Below the pieces are notes generated by a model. The model was given only the letters and a program-made list of their open reading frames with translations, was not told the DNA's origin and ran no database searches. From Sphingobium chungbukense (GTDB lineage: Bacteria > Pseudomonadota > Alphaproteobacteria > Sphingomonadales > Sphingomonadaceae): a stretch of 64,000 nucleotides of DNA. The first letter of the stretch is position 1, and each line of letters starts with the position of its first letter. The DNA is taken from positions 484,001 through 548,000 of the forward strand of contig NZ_LBIC01000005.1 in the NCBI RefSeq assembly GCF_001005725.1, given 5' to 3'. Below, in pieces: positions 52,955 to 62,389 of the stretch. The position numbers were made by a program, and so were the translations under genes.

Positions 52955-54552
52955 CTTGCCTCCTGTTTGAGCGCCTGGACCGCGTCGTCGACGCTGTAAC
53001 TGCTGCGCGCGATCAGATCGGCAGCGCCCGCCGCCTGCATCAGGTCGCGGACATGATCGCGCACCCGCGCCAGTTGCAGCGTGATCCCTCTTGCCTTCAT
53101 CAGCGTGTCGAATTCGATCAGGGCATCCAGCGCGGTGCTGTCGAGGTCGAAACTCTCCTCCAGGCTGAGGATCAGCTTGTGTCGGTCGGCTTGCACGCCC
53201 ACCATCTCGACGACACGACCCAGCACCCGCTCCGCATTGGCGAAGAACAGCGGCTCGGCGGGACGCAGGATCATCATCCCCGGCGGGCTGACCGCATCGC
53301 GGTGACGAGCCATGTCGACATAATCATGTCCGGATGCCAATTGTCCCAACTGCCGCAGTTCCGGCGTTGCGAGCCGACGGATCAGCAGCGCCAACGACAA
53401 GGCAATGGCAAAGAGCATGCCGTTGAGCACGCCAAATATCAATACGCCCGCCGCCGCGCCCAGCGCCGCCACACCGTCCCGGCGGATGCGCCAGAGGCGT
53501 ATCAGCGGTGCCGGATCGAGCGCATGGAGCAGCGCCGCCACGACCACCGCGGCCAGCACAGGTGCCGGCAAGCGGGCCACCAGAGGCATGGCCAGCATCA
53601 CCAGCGCCGCGAGCGTGACGGCTGCCACCAGGCCGGTCCAACGGCTCTGCGCCCCTGCTGCCTCGGCCGCAGACCCCGCGGAAAAGCCTGCGCCGACAGG
53701 CATGCCCTGCACCATGGCGGCAGCGATATTGGCAAGGCCCAGCGCCGCCATTTCCCGGTTGGGCTCCACCTGGTCGCCGTGGCGCAGCGCCAAGGTGCGC
53801 ATCGTGCCCCAGCTTTCGGCGAAGAGAATGAGGACGATGGGCGCCGCCAATTGCGCGACGCGGGACAATTGCTGCCAGCCCGGCCAGCGCATGCCTTCCC
53901 AATGGGGTATCAGGTCGATCATGCCCACGCTCGCCACGCCATGGCCGGGAAGATCGAACAACGCCGAGGCCGCAATACCGCCCGCAAGAACGAGGAAAGC
54001 GCCAGGAAGATGGGGCATGCGCCGCAACAGCAGCAGGGCGGCGAGGGCGGCAAGGGCCGTGAAGATGCTGGCGACATGCCAGCTTCGTACGCTGCCCAGC
54101 AGGGCGAGCAGCAAGGTGCCGATGGTGGAACCATGCAGCGACAGGCCGACGGCGATCGGCCATTGCTTGACGATGATCGTGATCGCGAGGCCGAAGGCGA
54201 AACCGCGCAGCACGGGGCGCGAGATGAAACTGGCGAGGCCGCCCAGCCGGGCAGCCGCCATGACGCAGAACATCATGCCCACCATGATGATGATCAGGGT
54301 TGCGACGGTGCCGGTCGGTCCCGCGTCCGGCGGCAATGAGGCAAGCGCGGCCGCCAGGATTGCGGCGGAAGAAGAGGTGGGAGATATGATGGCGAAGCGG
54401 CTGCGTCCCAGGACCAGATAGGCGCAGGCGCCCGCCACCGCCGCCAGAATCGCGCGTTGGGGCGGCAGGCCCGCGATGCCGGCATAGGCAATGGCTTCAG
54501 GCAGCATGAGGCCCGCGATCGAAAGCCCGGCCATGGCGTCGCGCTTCTGCAT
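52951..54552 (-). CDS. SulP-family anion transporter with STAS domain
   Basis: A 533-residue permease. The membrane part starts DAMAGLSIAGLMLPEAIAYAGIAGLPPQRAILAAV, the SulP signature, and has about 12-14 helices including ANIAAAMVQGMPVGAGFSAGSAAEAAGAQSRWTGLVAA. The C-terminal STAS domain (from about residue 425) has the fold motif LILSLEESFDLDSTALDALIEF. The substrate may be sulfate, bicarbonate or a dicarboxylate. Divergent from the response regulator gene at 54797 across a 244-bp gap. Confidence 0.9.
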   Translation of the reverse strand: MQKRDAMAGLSIAGLMLPEAIAYAGIAGLPPQRAILAAVAGACAYLVLGRSRFAIISPTSSSAAILAAALASLPPDAGPTGTVATLIIIMVGMMFCVMAAARLGGLASFISRPVLRGFAFGLAITIIVKQWPIAVGLSLHGSTIGTLLLALLGSVRSWHVASIFTALAALAALLLLRRMPHLPGAFLVLAGGIAASALFDLPGHGVASVGMIDLIPHWEGMRWPGWQQLSRVAQLAAPIVLILFAESWGTMRTLALRHGDQVEPNREMAALGLANIAAAMVQGMPVGAGFSAGSAAEAAGAQSRWTGLVAAVTLAALVMLAMPLVARLPAPVLAAVVVAALLHALDPAPLIRLWRIRRDGVAALGAAAGVLIFGVLNGMLFAIALSLALLIRRLATPELRQLGQLASGHDYVDMARHRDAVSPPGMMILRPAEPLFFANAERVLGRVVEMVGVQADRHKLILSLEESFDLDSTALDALIEFDTLMKARGITLQLARVRDHVRDLMQAAGAADLIARSSYSVDDAVQALKQEAR

Positions 54553-54796
54553 GATCGGACGTTCCTCTGTGCAGCTTTGCCGCTCCGGTCAAAGCCCTGT
54601 TTTGCAAGCATCCGGGCAGTCAGCAAGCGCAGAAATGCGGAAGGCTGCGGGTACCGGCCCCCCGCCGGAAGGCGGCTTATCGCAGAAATGTTGCCCCGGC
54701 GCGGCAAGATGAGGGTAAATTTCCCATTATTCATTGTTAAACCACGGAATTTTCCGCAGTTGGAGAGGATGATGCGGTTCCCAAGGGAGGAATTGA

Positions 54797-55171
54797 ATGG
54801 CGCATATCCTGGTTGCCGATGACGACGACCTCCTGGGCGAACTGGTCCGTTTCAAGCTGGAAGCGGCCGGGCATGACGTAACGATTCGGCAGGATGGCGC
54901 TTCCGCGCTTGAGGCGGCGCGCAGCGGGGGTGTCGACCTGCTGGTGTTGGATGCCATGATGCCGGTCATGTCCGGTGCGGACGTGCTGCGCGCAGTCACG
55001 CAGGAATTGCCGGATATTCCCGTCGTGATGCTGACCTCCCGGAAAGGGCAGGCGGATGTCATGGGCGCGCTGACGGCCGGGGCGCGGGATTATCTGACCA
55101 AGCCCTTCATCCCCGACGAACTGGTGATACGCGTCAACGCGATCCTCAAATCGGCCCGGGCGATGCAATGA
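54797..55171 (+). CDS. Single-domain response regulator
   Basis: A 124-residue receiver domain with no output module. Acidic pocket Asp8-11 (ADDDD), phospho-acceptor Asp52 (LLVLDAMMPVMSG), Thr80 and Lys102 (YLTKPF) are all present. GGGAGGAA precedes the ATG. It overlaps the YaiO-like gene by four bases. Since the operon also encodes a hybrid kinase with its own receiver and Hpt domain at 58817, this protein is a natural final acceptor of that relay. Confidence 0.92.
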   Translation: MAHILVADDDDLLGELVRFKLEAAGHDVTIRQDGASALEAARSGGVDLLVLDAMMPVMSGADVLRAVTQELPDIPVVMLTSRKGQADVMGALTAGARDYLTKPFIPDELVIRVNAILKSARAMQ

Positions 55172-56292
55172 GGGTGCTGTTCGCTTGCTCCTTGACGCTC
55201 GCGATGGCATCGGCGGCGCAGGCGGCGCCCGATAGTCCGCGCGCGGCGCAACTGGACGCGGCGGAGGCAGCGCTGGGACGGCGGGACGAAGGTGGGGCCA
55301 TCGTTCTGCTGGAGCGGGCCGATGCCGATTTTCCCAATGATCCCCAAATCCTGCGTTTGCTGGGTACGGCCCATGCCCGTGCCGGGCACTATCCGCAGGC
55401 GATCGCCACGCTGAAGCACGCGCAGCAATTGGCGCCGACCGACAATGACATCGGCGCGGCGCTCGCCCGTGCCTATATGTGGTCCGGCGACCGCGATGCC
55501 GCAGGGCGCGAGGTTGCGGCGATCGAGCAGCGATCGCCGCAGGATCCCGACGCCGCGGCCATTCGCCGTCAGCTCGACGCCAAGCCCGGCCCGCCCCCGC
55601 GCAGCCGTTTTGGCTTGGCCGCGGCCCAGGGCTTTTCCCATGTATCCTTCGACAATCGGCCGAGCCGGACATGGTCGACGACGACTTTGGCCATCTATGG
55701 CCGGGTCGGGGAGGGGACGACGTTGGCGCTGGCGGGAGAGCGGGAGGATCGTCAGAGCTTTGTCGATACACGCATCGAAGGGCGCATCGATCAGCGTATC
55801 GGCCCCAATCTGCGCGCCTACGCGGCCATTGCCGGGACACCGCATGCCGATTTCAGGGAAAAATGGAGCATCAGCGGCGGGATCGAGGCGGACATCAGCT
55901 CCTATGCCAGCCTGCTCGCGGACGTGCGTCATGCCCAATATCGCGATGTGTCGGTGACGACGTTCCTGCCCGGTCTTCGCCTCAATGCCGCGAGGATTGG
56001 GGTGAGCGCCACGGTTCGGATGATCAACCTCTGGGACGAGCAGGGCACGCATCGCGCCGGTGTTTCCGGGCGGCTGGACGGCACGCTGCGCAGTGGCGCC
56101 ACTCTCTATGCCGGTGCGGCGACCTATCCCGATACCGAAGCCGGCATCACCCGGCAGGTCCATTCGCTTTTCCTGGGAGGCACCGTGCCGATCGCCGAGC
56201 GGATCACGCTTCGGGCAGGTCTGGATTACGACCGCAGGCGATCCACCTACACGCGCAAGGGCGGGTCGGTCGGCCTGCAATTCGGATTCTGA
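55168..56292 (+). CDS. TPR - YaiO-like outer membrane beta-barrel protein
   Basis: A 374-residue exported protein. A signal peptide (about 1-19, ending AQAA) is followed by TPR helices (AEAALGRRDEGGAIVLLERADADFPNDPQILRLLGTAHARAGHYPQAIATLKHAQQLAP) and from about residue 145 by a beta-barrel with alternating strands that ends in the aromatic GGSVGLQFGF. The combination is that of the YaiO family and of export porins such as PgaA/PelB. It may let the polymer made by the GT2 enzyme cross the outer membrane. ATGA overlap with the response regulator. Confidence 0.85.
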   Translation: MRVLFACSLTLAMASAAQAAPDSPRAAQLDAAEAALGRRDEGGAIVLLERADADFPNDPQILRLLGTAHARAGHYPQAIATLKHAQQLAPTDNDIGAALARAYMWSGDRDAAGREVAAIEQRSPQDPDAAAIRRQLDAKPGPPPRSRFGLAAAQGFSHVSFDNRPSRTWSTTTLAIYGRVGEGTTLALAGEREDRQSFVDTRIEGRIDQRIGPNLRAYAAIAGTPHADFREKWSISGGIEADISSYASLLADVRHAQYRDVSVTTFLPGLRLNAARIGVSATVRMINLWDEQGTHRAGVSGRLDGTLRSGATLYAGAATYPDTEAGITRQVHSLFLGGTVPIAERITLRAGLDYDRRRSTYTRKGGSVGLQFGF

Positions 56293-56303
56293 TCGTGACG
56301 ACC

Positions 56304-57269
56304 ATGCCGATCTCCGACCATGTCGCCCAGATCGCCATTTTCGTTTCCTTTTATGGCGCGCTGGGCATGGCGGCGCTGTTGCTGTTCCTTGTCATCCGTC
56401 GCGATCGAGCGGAGCGGGGCGAGGCGCAACGGGCCGCCCTGATCAAGGCTCTGATCCGCGAGATCATGGGTGGCGGGGAAGATGCACTGGCCAGCCCGGC
56501 CTTTCGCCGCGCGCGCACCGCCGACAAGCTGGCGGCGATTGGCCGCATGATCCAGTTGTTGCGTGGGGAGGATCGGAACAGGCTGATCGCGCTGGTGGAA
56601 CGCGACGGCCTGTTGAAGAAGGCATTGCGCCGGACTCACAGTTCGCGACGCCGGGCCCAGGTGGACGCGATGCGCATGTTGGGCAGTATTGGCGGGACGC
56701 AAGCCGTCGAGGCGCTGATGGCCGTGCTGCATGAGGACCCCCATATCGATACCCGCCTGGAAGCCGCCTCGCTTCTGGCGCAGCTCGACGCCTTGCCCGC
56801 GCCGGAGAGTCTGATCGCGGATCTTTCGTTGCATGAAGCGCGGATCACGCCCCTGCATCGCACATTGTTCCGATTGATTGCGGTCAGCCATCCCGTTGAA
56901 TTGCTGGCCCTCGGCCATTCCAGGCAATTACAGCCCGCCGTCCGCGCCTTGGTCATCGATGCGCTGGGGTGGACGGAGAATTTCGCGGCGTTGCCGTTGC
57001 TGGCGGCGGCGGCGGTCGATCCCCATCCGCCGGTGCGGCTTGCCGCGCTCGATTCCGCGACCCGGCTCGGCCATCCAGGCAGCGCGGGATGGATCATCCG
57101 CCTGCTGGACGATCCGGAACATCCGGTGCGTTCGCGCGCCATTCGAGCCTGCCAGATCATGAAGCTGTCCGCTGCCGTGCCGCTGCTGGCGGCGATGCGG
57201 AACGACCCTTCGCCCTGGGTGCGACTGCGCGCGCAGCAGGCGGTGCAGATGTTGCAGGTGGCGGCATGA
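56304..57269 (+). CDS. Membrane-anchored HEAT-repeat protein
   Basis: About 321 residues. One N-terminal helix (about 8-30: IAIFVSFYGALGMAALLLFLVI) is followed by a helical part and then HEAT-like repeats: RAQVDAMRMLGSIGGTQAVEALMAVLHEDPHIDTRLEAASLLAQL, PAVRALVIDALGWTENFAALPLLAAAAVDPHPPVRLAALDSATRLG and HPVRSRAIRACQIMKLSAAVPLLAAMRNDPSPWVRLRAQQAVQML. The start may be ATG 56304 or GTG 56295. It overlaps the GT2 gene by ATGA. Likely a cytoplasmic scaffold for the glycosyltransferase; no enzyme motif seen. Confidence 0.8.
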   Translation: MPISDHVAQIAIFVSFYGALGMAALLLFLVIRRDRAERGEAQRAALIKALIREIMGGGEDALASPAFRRARTADKLAAIGRMIQLLRGEDRNRLIALVERDGLLKKALRRTHSSRRRAQVDAMRMLGSIGGTQAVEALMAVLHEDPHIDTRLEAASLLAQLDALPAPESLIADLSLHEARITPLHRTLFRLIAVSHPVELLALGHSRQLQPAVRALVIDALGWTENFAALPLLAAAAVDPHPPVRLAALDSATRLGHPGSAGWIIRLLDDPEHPVRSRAIRACQIMKLSAAVPLLAAMRNDPSPWVRLRAQQAVQMLQVAA

Positions 57270-58702
57270 TGGACCGCATGCTTTCGGGGGCGGCCGATGT
57301 CGGCGTCGCGACACTGATCGCCATCGGCCTGCTTTGCTTCGTCGTCGTGACGGTCCGCAATCTGGTATCGACGATCCAGCTGCTGCTGGCGGCCCGTATC
57401 TTCGTCACGCGGATCAAGCCGGCCAGCCGGTCCTACGATCTGTGGACCCGCTATGCCGATCTGGCGCTACCGGTGTCGGTGATCGCACCCTGTTATAATG
57501 AGGAGCTGTCGATCGCGGACAGCGTGCGTGCGCTGTTGACGCTGGAATATCCCGATCATGAGGTGATATTGGTCAATGACGGTTCCAGCGATCGCACGCT
57601 GGCCGTGCTGATCGAGGAATTCGACCTGCGCCCGATCGAGCGGGAGCAATTGGCCGAGCTTCAGAAAACGCGGATCAACGGCATTTACGGGTCGGTACGC
57701 TACCCCAATCTGATCCTGGTCGACAAGCAGAACGGACGGAAAGCCGACGCCGTCAATGCCGGGCTGGGCTTTGCCGCCGCTCCGCTGGTGTGCGTGATCG
57801 ACGCGGATTCGATCATCGAACCGGACGGCCTGCTGCGTGCCGCGGAACCCTTCATGACCGATGACGGATCGCTGATGGCGGTGGGCGGCGCGATCCGCAT
57901 CGTCAACGGATCGGTGGTGGCGGGCGGTCATGTGCGCGAAATCCGCCTGCCGGGCAAATGGCTGCCGCGCTACCAGATACTGGAATATCTGCGCGCCTTC
58001 CTGACGGCGCGGATCGCCAATGCGCGGCTGGACATGCTGATGCTGATATCGGGTGCCTTCGGCATGTTCCGCCGGGCGACGCTGGTCGATATCGGCGGTT
58101 ATCGCCACGATACGGTGGGTGAGGATCTGGAGGTCGTGACCCGTATCCATCGCCGCATGCGGGAGGAGAAGAAGCCTTATCGCATCGATTTCGTGCCGGA
58201 GATCGTCTGCTGGACCGACGCGCCGGAAAGCTGGACGGGCCTGCGCAACCAACGGGCCCGCTGGGAACAGGGGGCGCTGGAGACGATCGTGGAGCATCGG
58301 CGCATGCTCGGCAATCCGCGCTATGGCCGGGTCGGCCTTGTCAGCATGCCGCTGATCGTGATCGAGGATGTGCTGGGGCCGCCCTGCGAGCTGTTCGGCT
58401 ATCTGCTCATTCCGCTGCTCTGGCTGATGGGGGTGGAATCCGGAACGGTGGTGCTTGCCTTCTTCTCGCTGACGGTGCTGTTCGGCACGGCGCTCAGCCT
58501 GGGCACATTGGCGCTGGAGGAAGTGCAGTTGCGCCGCACGCCGCGGGCGCGCGACCTGGCGATGATCGGGATCGCCGCCGTCGTCGAAAATCTGGGCTAC
58601 CGGCAGGCCAATCTGGTCTTCCGGCTCCATGGCATGTGGCGTTTCATCCGCAAGGACAACCGATGGGCCGCCGCCGGCCGTTCGGCCTTCGTGCGGCAAT
58701 GA
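57266..58702 (+). CDS. Membrane family 2 glycosyltransferase (processive synthase-like)
   Basis: A 478-residue protein with one N-terminal helix, a GT-A domain and about three C-terminal helices. Catalytic motifs are VSVIAPCYNEELSIADSVRALLTLEYPDHEVILVNDGSSD, the D-x-D in VCVIDADSIIEPDG, the acceptor ED in DTVGEDLEVVTRIH and NQRARWEQGALET (Q-x-x-R-W). That set is typical of processive beta-glycan synthases such as PgaC, BcsA and HasA. It should make an exopolysaccharide from a UDP-sugar. The short HEAT and YaiO-like genes upstream and the phosphorelay around it fit a regulated secretion system. Confidence 0.9.
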   Translation: MMDRMLSGAADVGVATLIAIGLLCFVVVTVRNLVSTIQLLLAARIFVTRIKPASRSYDLWTRYADLALPVSVIAPCYNEELSIADSVRALLTLEYPDHEVILVNDGSSDRTLAVLIEEFDLRPIEREQLAELQKTRINGIYGSVRYPNLILVDKQNGRKADAVNAGLGFAAAPLVCVIDADSIIEPDGLLRAAEPFMTDDGSLMAVGGAIRIVNGSVVAGGHVREIRLPGKWLPRYQILEYLRAFLTARIANARLDMLMLISGAFGMFRRATLVDIGGYRHDTVGEDLEVVTRIHRRMREEKKPYRIDFVPEIVCWTDAPESWTGLRNQRARWEQGALETIVEHRRMLGNPRYGRVGLVSMPLIVIEDVLGPPCELFGYLLIPLLWLMGVESGTVVLAFFSLTVLFGTALSLGTLALEEVQLRRTPRARDLAMIGIAAVVENLGYRQANLVFRLHGMWRFIRKDNRWAAAGRSAFVRQ

Positions 58703-58824
58703 GGACGGTGCTCTTTTTCCTACTGGCGACGGCTGCGCCGCCCATGCTGGCCGGATGGCACCGCTTCGTCCGTTTCCGCGTCCATGGCTGGGACGAAGGC
58801 AGCAGGGAGACATCCGATGGATAG
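58699..58824 (+). CDS. Small 41-residue membrane/exported peptide
   Basis: An ATGA overlap with the GT2 stop gives a 41-residue frame with a hydrophobic N-terminus ([19 protein letters not shown]) and a basic/acidic tail. It ends at the TAG at 58822-58824, overlapping the kinase start by 8 bp. Coupled position on both sides argues that it is translated. Small subunits beside processive glycosyltransferases are common (for example PgaD), but this one is too short to assign. Confidence 0.5.
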   Translation: MRTVLFFLLATAAPPMLAGWHRFVRFRVHGWDEGSRETSDG

Positions 58825-61141
58825 GAACGCGGACGGTCCGTCTCCCCCCTGGATGCCGGAAATGCTGGCACTTCAGGTGGCTGTGGCGGAATCCTTCGCC
58901 GATTTCCAGCAGATCATCGACGAAGTGGCCCGCCGCGCGTTGCGCATCATCCCTCTTGCGACAGGCGCCATTGTCGAGATGCGCGACGGCGAGGAAGTGG
59001 TCTATCGTGCCGCCAGCGGCACGTCGATCAGGCAGATCGGCCTGCGCCTGCGGTTGAGCGGCAGCCTGTCGGGGGTCTGCGTCGCGACGGGTGAAACCCA
59101 ATTCTGCCACGACAGCGAAACCGATCCGCGCGTCGACCGCGATGCCTGCCGGAAGGTCGGCGTCCGATCCATGATGTTGGTGCCCTTGCCCTATCATGGC
59201 GAGACGGTCGGGGTGCTGAAGGTCTATTCCGATCAGTTGGCGGCCTTTTCCAGAGCCGATCTGGAGGTCGTGCGGCTGATGGCCGGCCCGATCGTCACCG
59301 GCTTTGCCAATGCTGCGCACAGCGATGCGGCGCGCCACTTCGCCGCGACCTTCGATCAGGCGGCGGTGGGCCTGGCCCATGCCTCGCCCGAGGGACGGTT
59401 CCTGCTCGTCAACGACCGGTTTTGCGAGATCGCGGGTTATGCGCGGGACGAACTGATCGGAACCGATTACCGGCAGATCACCCATCCCGCCGATTATGCG
59501 ATCGATGCGCGACAGGTGGGCCGGCTGCTGCTGGGCGAGATCAGCGAATTCGCCCATGAAAAACGCTATGTCCGCAAGGATGGCGGCGTCGTGTGGATCA
59601 ACATGACCGTGTCGCTGGTACGGGATTCAGGGGGCGCCCCCGATTTCTTCGTCTGCGTGGTCGAGGACATATCGGCGCGGCATTCGGCGGAGATGGCGAG
59701 CGCGGCCAAGACCGGGTTCCTCGCCAATATGAGCCATGAGATCCGCACGCCGATGAACGGCATATTGGGCTTTGCCGACCTGCTGATGGGTGCGAAGCTG
59801 CCGCCCGAACAGCATCATCAGGTGAAGATGATCGCGGATTCCGGCCGGGCGATGATGCGGCTGCTGAACGACATACTGGACCTGTCCAAGGTGGAGGCAG
59901 GGCAGATGGAGATCGCGCATGAACCCTTCGACCTGGTCCATGCCCTGGACGCCTGCCTCAATCTGGTGCGGGCGAGCGCGGAGCAGAAGGGACTCGATCT
60001 GATCCGCGACCTGGCCGGGGACCTGCCCCGGATGATGCTGGGCGACGGGTTGCGGCTGCGCCAGATCGTCCTCAACCTGCTGGGCAATGCGATCAAGTTC
60101 ACCGCCATGGGTCATGTGGCGCTGCGCGTGCACCGGGATGGCGCGGACCGGCTGGTGCTGATGGTGGAGGACAGCGGTCCCGGTATCGCCCCGGAGCGGC
60201 AGGCCGCCATTTTCGAGAAGTTCGTGCAGGCGGATGCGACCACCGCGGCCCATTATGGCGGCAGCGGCCTTGGCCTGGCGATCAGCGCCCAACTGGTGAC
60301 GCTGATGAAGGGGGAACTGACGCTCGACAGCCGGTTGGGGCAGGGGAGCCGCTTCACCCTGCGTCTGCCCTTCGAGCAGGCGGAGGAGGGGGCCGTGCCT
60401 GTCCCCGCCCTGCCGCCGGTCGAGGGTGCGGCAATGCATTTCGACGATCTGCGCGTGCTGGTGGCGGAGGATCATGATGTCAACCAGGAACTGGTGCGGG
60501 CCCTGTTGGACCGGATCGGGTGTAGGACAACGATCGTTCCCGACGGCGCGGAGGCCGTCGCAGCCGTGTTGCGGGCTCGGGAGGATGGGATGCCCTATGA
60601 CATCATACTTATGGACATGCAGATGCCGGTGATGGGCGGCCTTGGCGCCGCGCGCACGATCCGCGGGCATGGCGTCACGGCCGAGGAACTGCCGATCCTG
60701 GCATTGACCGCCAATGCCTTTGGCGAGGATGCGCATGCTTCGCTGCATGCCGGCATGCAGGCCCATCTGACCAAGCCGATCCGGTTGGCCGAGCTTCGCG
60801 ACGCGCTGGCGACATGGCTGCCGATGAAGACCGTGCGGGAAAGTCCGGCGGCCTTCGACCCGATCACCGAACGGCTGAGCGAACGCTTTCGCGAGCGGAA
60901 AGAGCAAACGTGCACCATATTGACGGCATTGCTGGATCAGCCGGCGCCTTCCCGCCAGGCATTGAAAGAAGCGGAAGAAGAATTGCACAAGATTGCCGGA
61001 ACGGCGGGGATGTTCGGGGAGGTCCTGCTAGGGAGCGTGGCGGAGGCGGCCGAACAGGCGTTGAGGGAGAGGGGAGCGATGGATACCGTCATCGCAGGTA
61101 AGATCAGGGAGGTGATCGGGCTTTGCGGTTCCCCCGCTTGA
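58817..61141 (+). CDS. Hybrid sensor histidine kinase (GAF-PAS-HisKA-HATPase-REC-Hpt)
   Basis: A 774-residue soluble kinase. A GAF domain (about 15-165) is followed by PAS (about 175-295), the HisKA box with phospho-His in [22 protein letters not shown]-binding motifs [31 protein letters not shown] and [10 protein letters not shown], a receiver with [14 protein letters not shown] and KPIR, and a C-terminal Hpt helix with [16 protein letters not shown]. No membrane helix is seen, so it senses a cytoplasmic signal. GGGAGA precedes the ATG at 58817. With the single-domain receiver at 54797 it completes a four-step phosphorelay. Confidence 0.92.
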   Translation: MDRNADGPSPPWMPEMLALQVAVAESFADFQQIIDEVARRALRIIPLATGAIVEMRDGEEVVYRAASGTSIRQIGLRLRLSGSLSGVCVATGETQFCHDSETDPRVDRDACRKVGVRSMMLVPLPYHGETVGVLKVYSDQLAAFSRADLEVVRLMAGPIVTGFANAAHSDAARHFAATFDQAAVGLAHASPEGRFLLVNDRFCEIAGYARDELIGTDYRQITHPADYAIDARQVGRLLLGEISEFAHEKRYVRKDGGVVWINMTVSLVRDSGGAPDFFVCVVEDISARHSAEMASAAKTGFLANMSHEIRTPMNGILGFADLLMGAKLPPEQHHQVKMIADSGRAMMRLLNDILDLSKVEAGQMEIAHEPFDLVHALDACLNLVRASAEQKGLDLIRDLAGDLPRMMLGDGLRLRQIVLNLLGNAIKFTAMGHVALRVHRDGADRLVLMVEDSGPGIAPERQAAIFEKFVQADATTAAHYGGSGLGLAISAQLVTLMKGELTLDSRLGQGSRFTLRLPFEQAEEGAVPVPALPPVEGAAMHFDDLRVLVAEDHDVNQELVRALLDRIGCRTTIVPDGAEAVAAVLRAREDGMPYDIILMDMQMPVMGGLGAARTIRGHGVTAEELPILALTANAFGEDAHASLHAGMQAHLTKPIRLAELRDALATWLPMKTVRESPAAFDPITERLSERFRERKEQTCTILTALLDQPAPSRQALKEAEEELHKIAGTAGMFGEVLLGSVAEAAEQALRERGAMDTVIAGKIREVIGLCGSPA

Positions 61142-61239
61142 TCGGACGCATAGCCCCCATTCGGCATGACGGATCCGTTATGGGGTTACGACTTTCCCTG
61201 AACGGATATATTCTGGGTTCCCGGATTGGAGCCAGAGGC

Positions 61240-61737
61240 ATGACCAACGAACCGTCCTCCCCGGTCTGCTATGCGACCGATGCAACCGATGCCTATATGG
61301 GCTATGCGGATCGTGACGAGATATTGTCGACGCTGAACATGCTGCTCGAAGCGGAACGGGCGGGCACCCGCGTGGCGCAGGGCAGCGGCAAATCGGCAAC
61401 CCTGAGCGGCTATGCTCAACTGATGCGGGGCGTGCGCAAGGATGAGGCGCATTGGTGCGCCATGTTGACGCGCCAGATCCAGCGGCTGGGCGGAACGCCT
61501 TCGCGCAGGACAGGCGCCTTTCTGGACAAGGCGATGGCGATTCCAGCGCCGCTCGACCGGCTTGCCTTTCTCAACCGGGGGCAAGTCTGGGTGGTGCGGA
61601 AGCTGGACGAGTTGATGCCGCGGGTCCGGGACGCCGCGCTCCATGCGGACCTCAAGGATATGGCGGACAGGCATCGCGCGAATATCCGGTTGGCGGATGA
61701 TTTTCTGGCACGATCGTCCGATGGCGCTTCAGGGTGA
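61240..61737 (+). CDS. Ferritin-like four-helix protein of unknown function
   Basis: A 165-residue, largely helical protein. It contains MLLEAERAGTRVAQGSGKSATLSGYAQLMRGVRKDEAHWCAMLTRQIQRLGGTPSRR, in which an ExxR helix and an E-x-x-W/H helix recall ferritin-like or DUF2383/DUF6306-type bundles, and LNRGQVWVVRKLDELMPRVRDAALHADLKDMADRHRANI at the end. GGAG lies 8 bp before the ATG at 61240. It is 98 bp after the kinase on the same strand. Metal binding is possible (Glu and His on two helices) but not certain. Confidence 0.65.
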   Translation: MTNEPSSPVCYATDATDAYMGYADRDEILSTLNMLLEAERAGTRVAQGSGKSATLSGYAQLMRGVRKDEAHWCAMLTRQIQRLGGTPSRRTGAFLDKAMAIPAPLDRLAFLNRGQVWVVRKLDELMPRVRDAALHADLKDMADRHRANIRLADDFLARSSDGASG

Positions 61738-61905
61738 AAGCATCGCCATGATGGCCCGGCGTATCTGTTGCCGTCGGCGGGCCGGTTCATCGATATGGGC
61801 AAAGGCTTCCCGTCGCATCCGCCCCACCAGGAAACGCAGTGCCGCCCGGCTTGGCGGCTGTGCCGTGCCGATGCGGGCGACCAGAGCGGGGTAGGTCCAC
61901 TTCAT
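61729..61905 (-). CDS. Small basic protein, 58 residues
   Basis: A short, strongly basic protein (KWTYPALVARIG, then RAALRFLVGRMRREAFAHIDEPARRRQQIRR) that starts in an ATGA overlap with the membrane protein gene upstream at 61902. No family recognised. Translational coupling and the shared operator upstream of 62183 support it as a real gene. Confidence 0.55.
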   Translation of the reverse strand: MKWTYPALVARIGTAQPPSRAALRFLVGRMRREAFAHIDEPARRRQQIRRAIMAMLSP

Positions 61906-62183
61906 TTTCCGTTCCGTCCCGCGGAGATGTCGGGTTCGCTGGCGGAAATCCAAAGGAACAGCGCACCGCACAGGCCGCAGAGGGTGCTCAGCCGGACAAA
62001 TTCGTTGCGGACCATGCCGCTCAGGAACAGGATCGACAGCAGGATCAGGATCATGATCGCAGCCCAACCATGATGATGCAGGCGGTCCGCGCTGATCATC
62101 GCCAGCCAACAGAGGAGCCCAGCGGTCAACGCGCTTCCGCCCACAAGGACAATGGATCGCAGGATGATGGCCATGACGAACAT
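61902..62183 (-). CDS. Small three-helix membrane protein
   Basis: A 93-residue protein with three membrane helices (about 4-30, 38-58 and 64-80) and a polar tail. GAGGAGG before the ATG at 62183 is a strong ribosome site. It is divergent from the MarR gene, and a perfect 25-bp palindrome lies 24 bp upstream of its start, so the MarR protein probably represses it. Function unknown; it may belong to small inner-membrane stress proteins. Confidence 0.7.
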   Translation of the reverse strand: MFVMAIILRSIVLVGGSALTAGLLCWLAMISADRLHHHGWAAIMILILLSILFLSGMVRNEFVRLSTLCGLCGALFLWISASEPDISAGRNGK

Positions 62184-62206
62184 GGACGGCCTCCTCTTCT
62201 TCCGCT

Positions 62207-62231
62207 ATTTATATCGTAATACGATATAAAT
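62207..62231. promoter_or_regulatory. Perfect 25-bp palindrome (MarR-type operator)
   Basis: The arms ATTTATATCGTA and TACGATATAAAT are separated by one base. It is very AT-rich against the local background and sits between the divergent membrane-protein and MarR genes. A related shorter repeat (GATAT-N3-ATATC) lies near 62350-62362 before the MarR start. Confidence 0.75.
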
Positions 62232-62389
62232 GTCAAATGCCGGGTAGGCATGGCCCTGACCGCTCGGTAGTTGAGCAACCTTGGAGCGAGGCTTCGATCG
62301 AAGCGGAGGGTTCCCGAAACATGCGCATGCCCCTTTGTTGGGCTGCATATGATATATAATATCGTGGACGATTATTGAGGATGATGACG

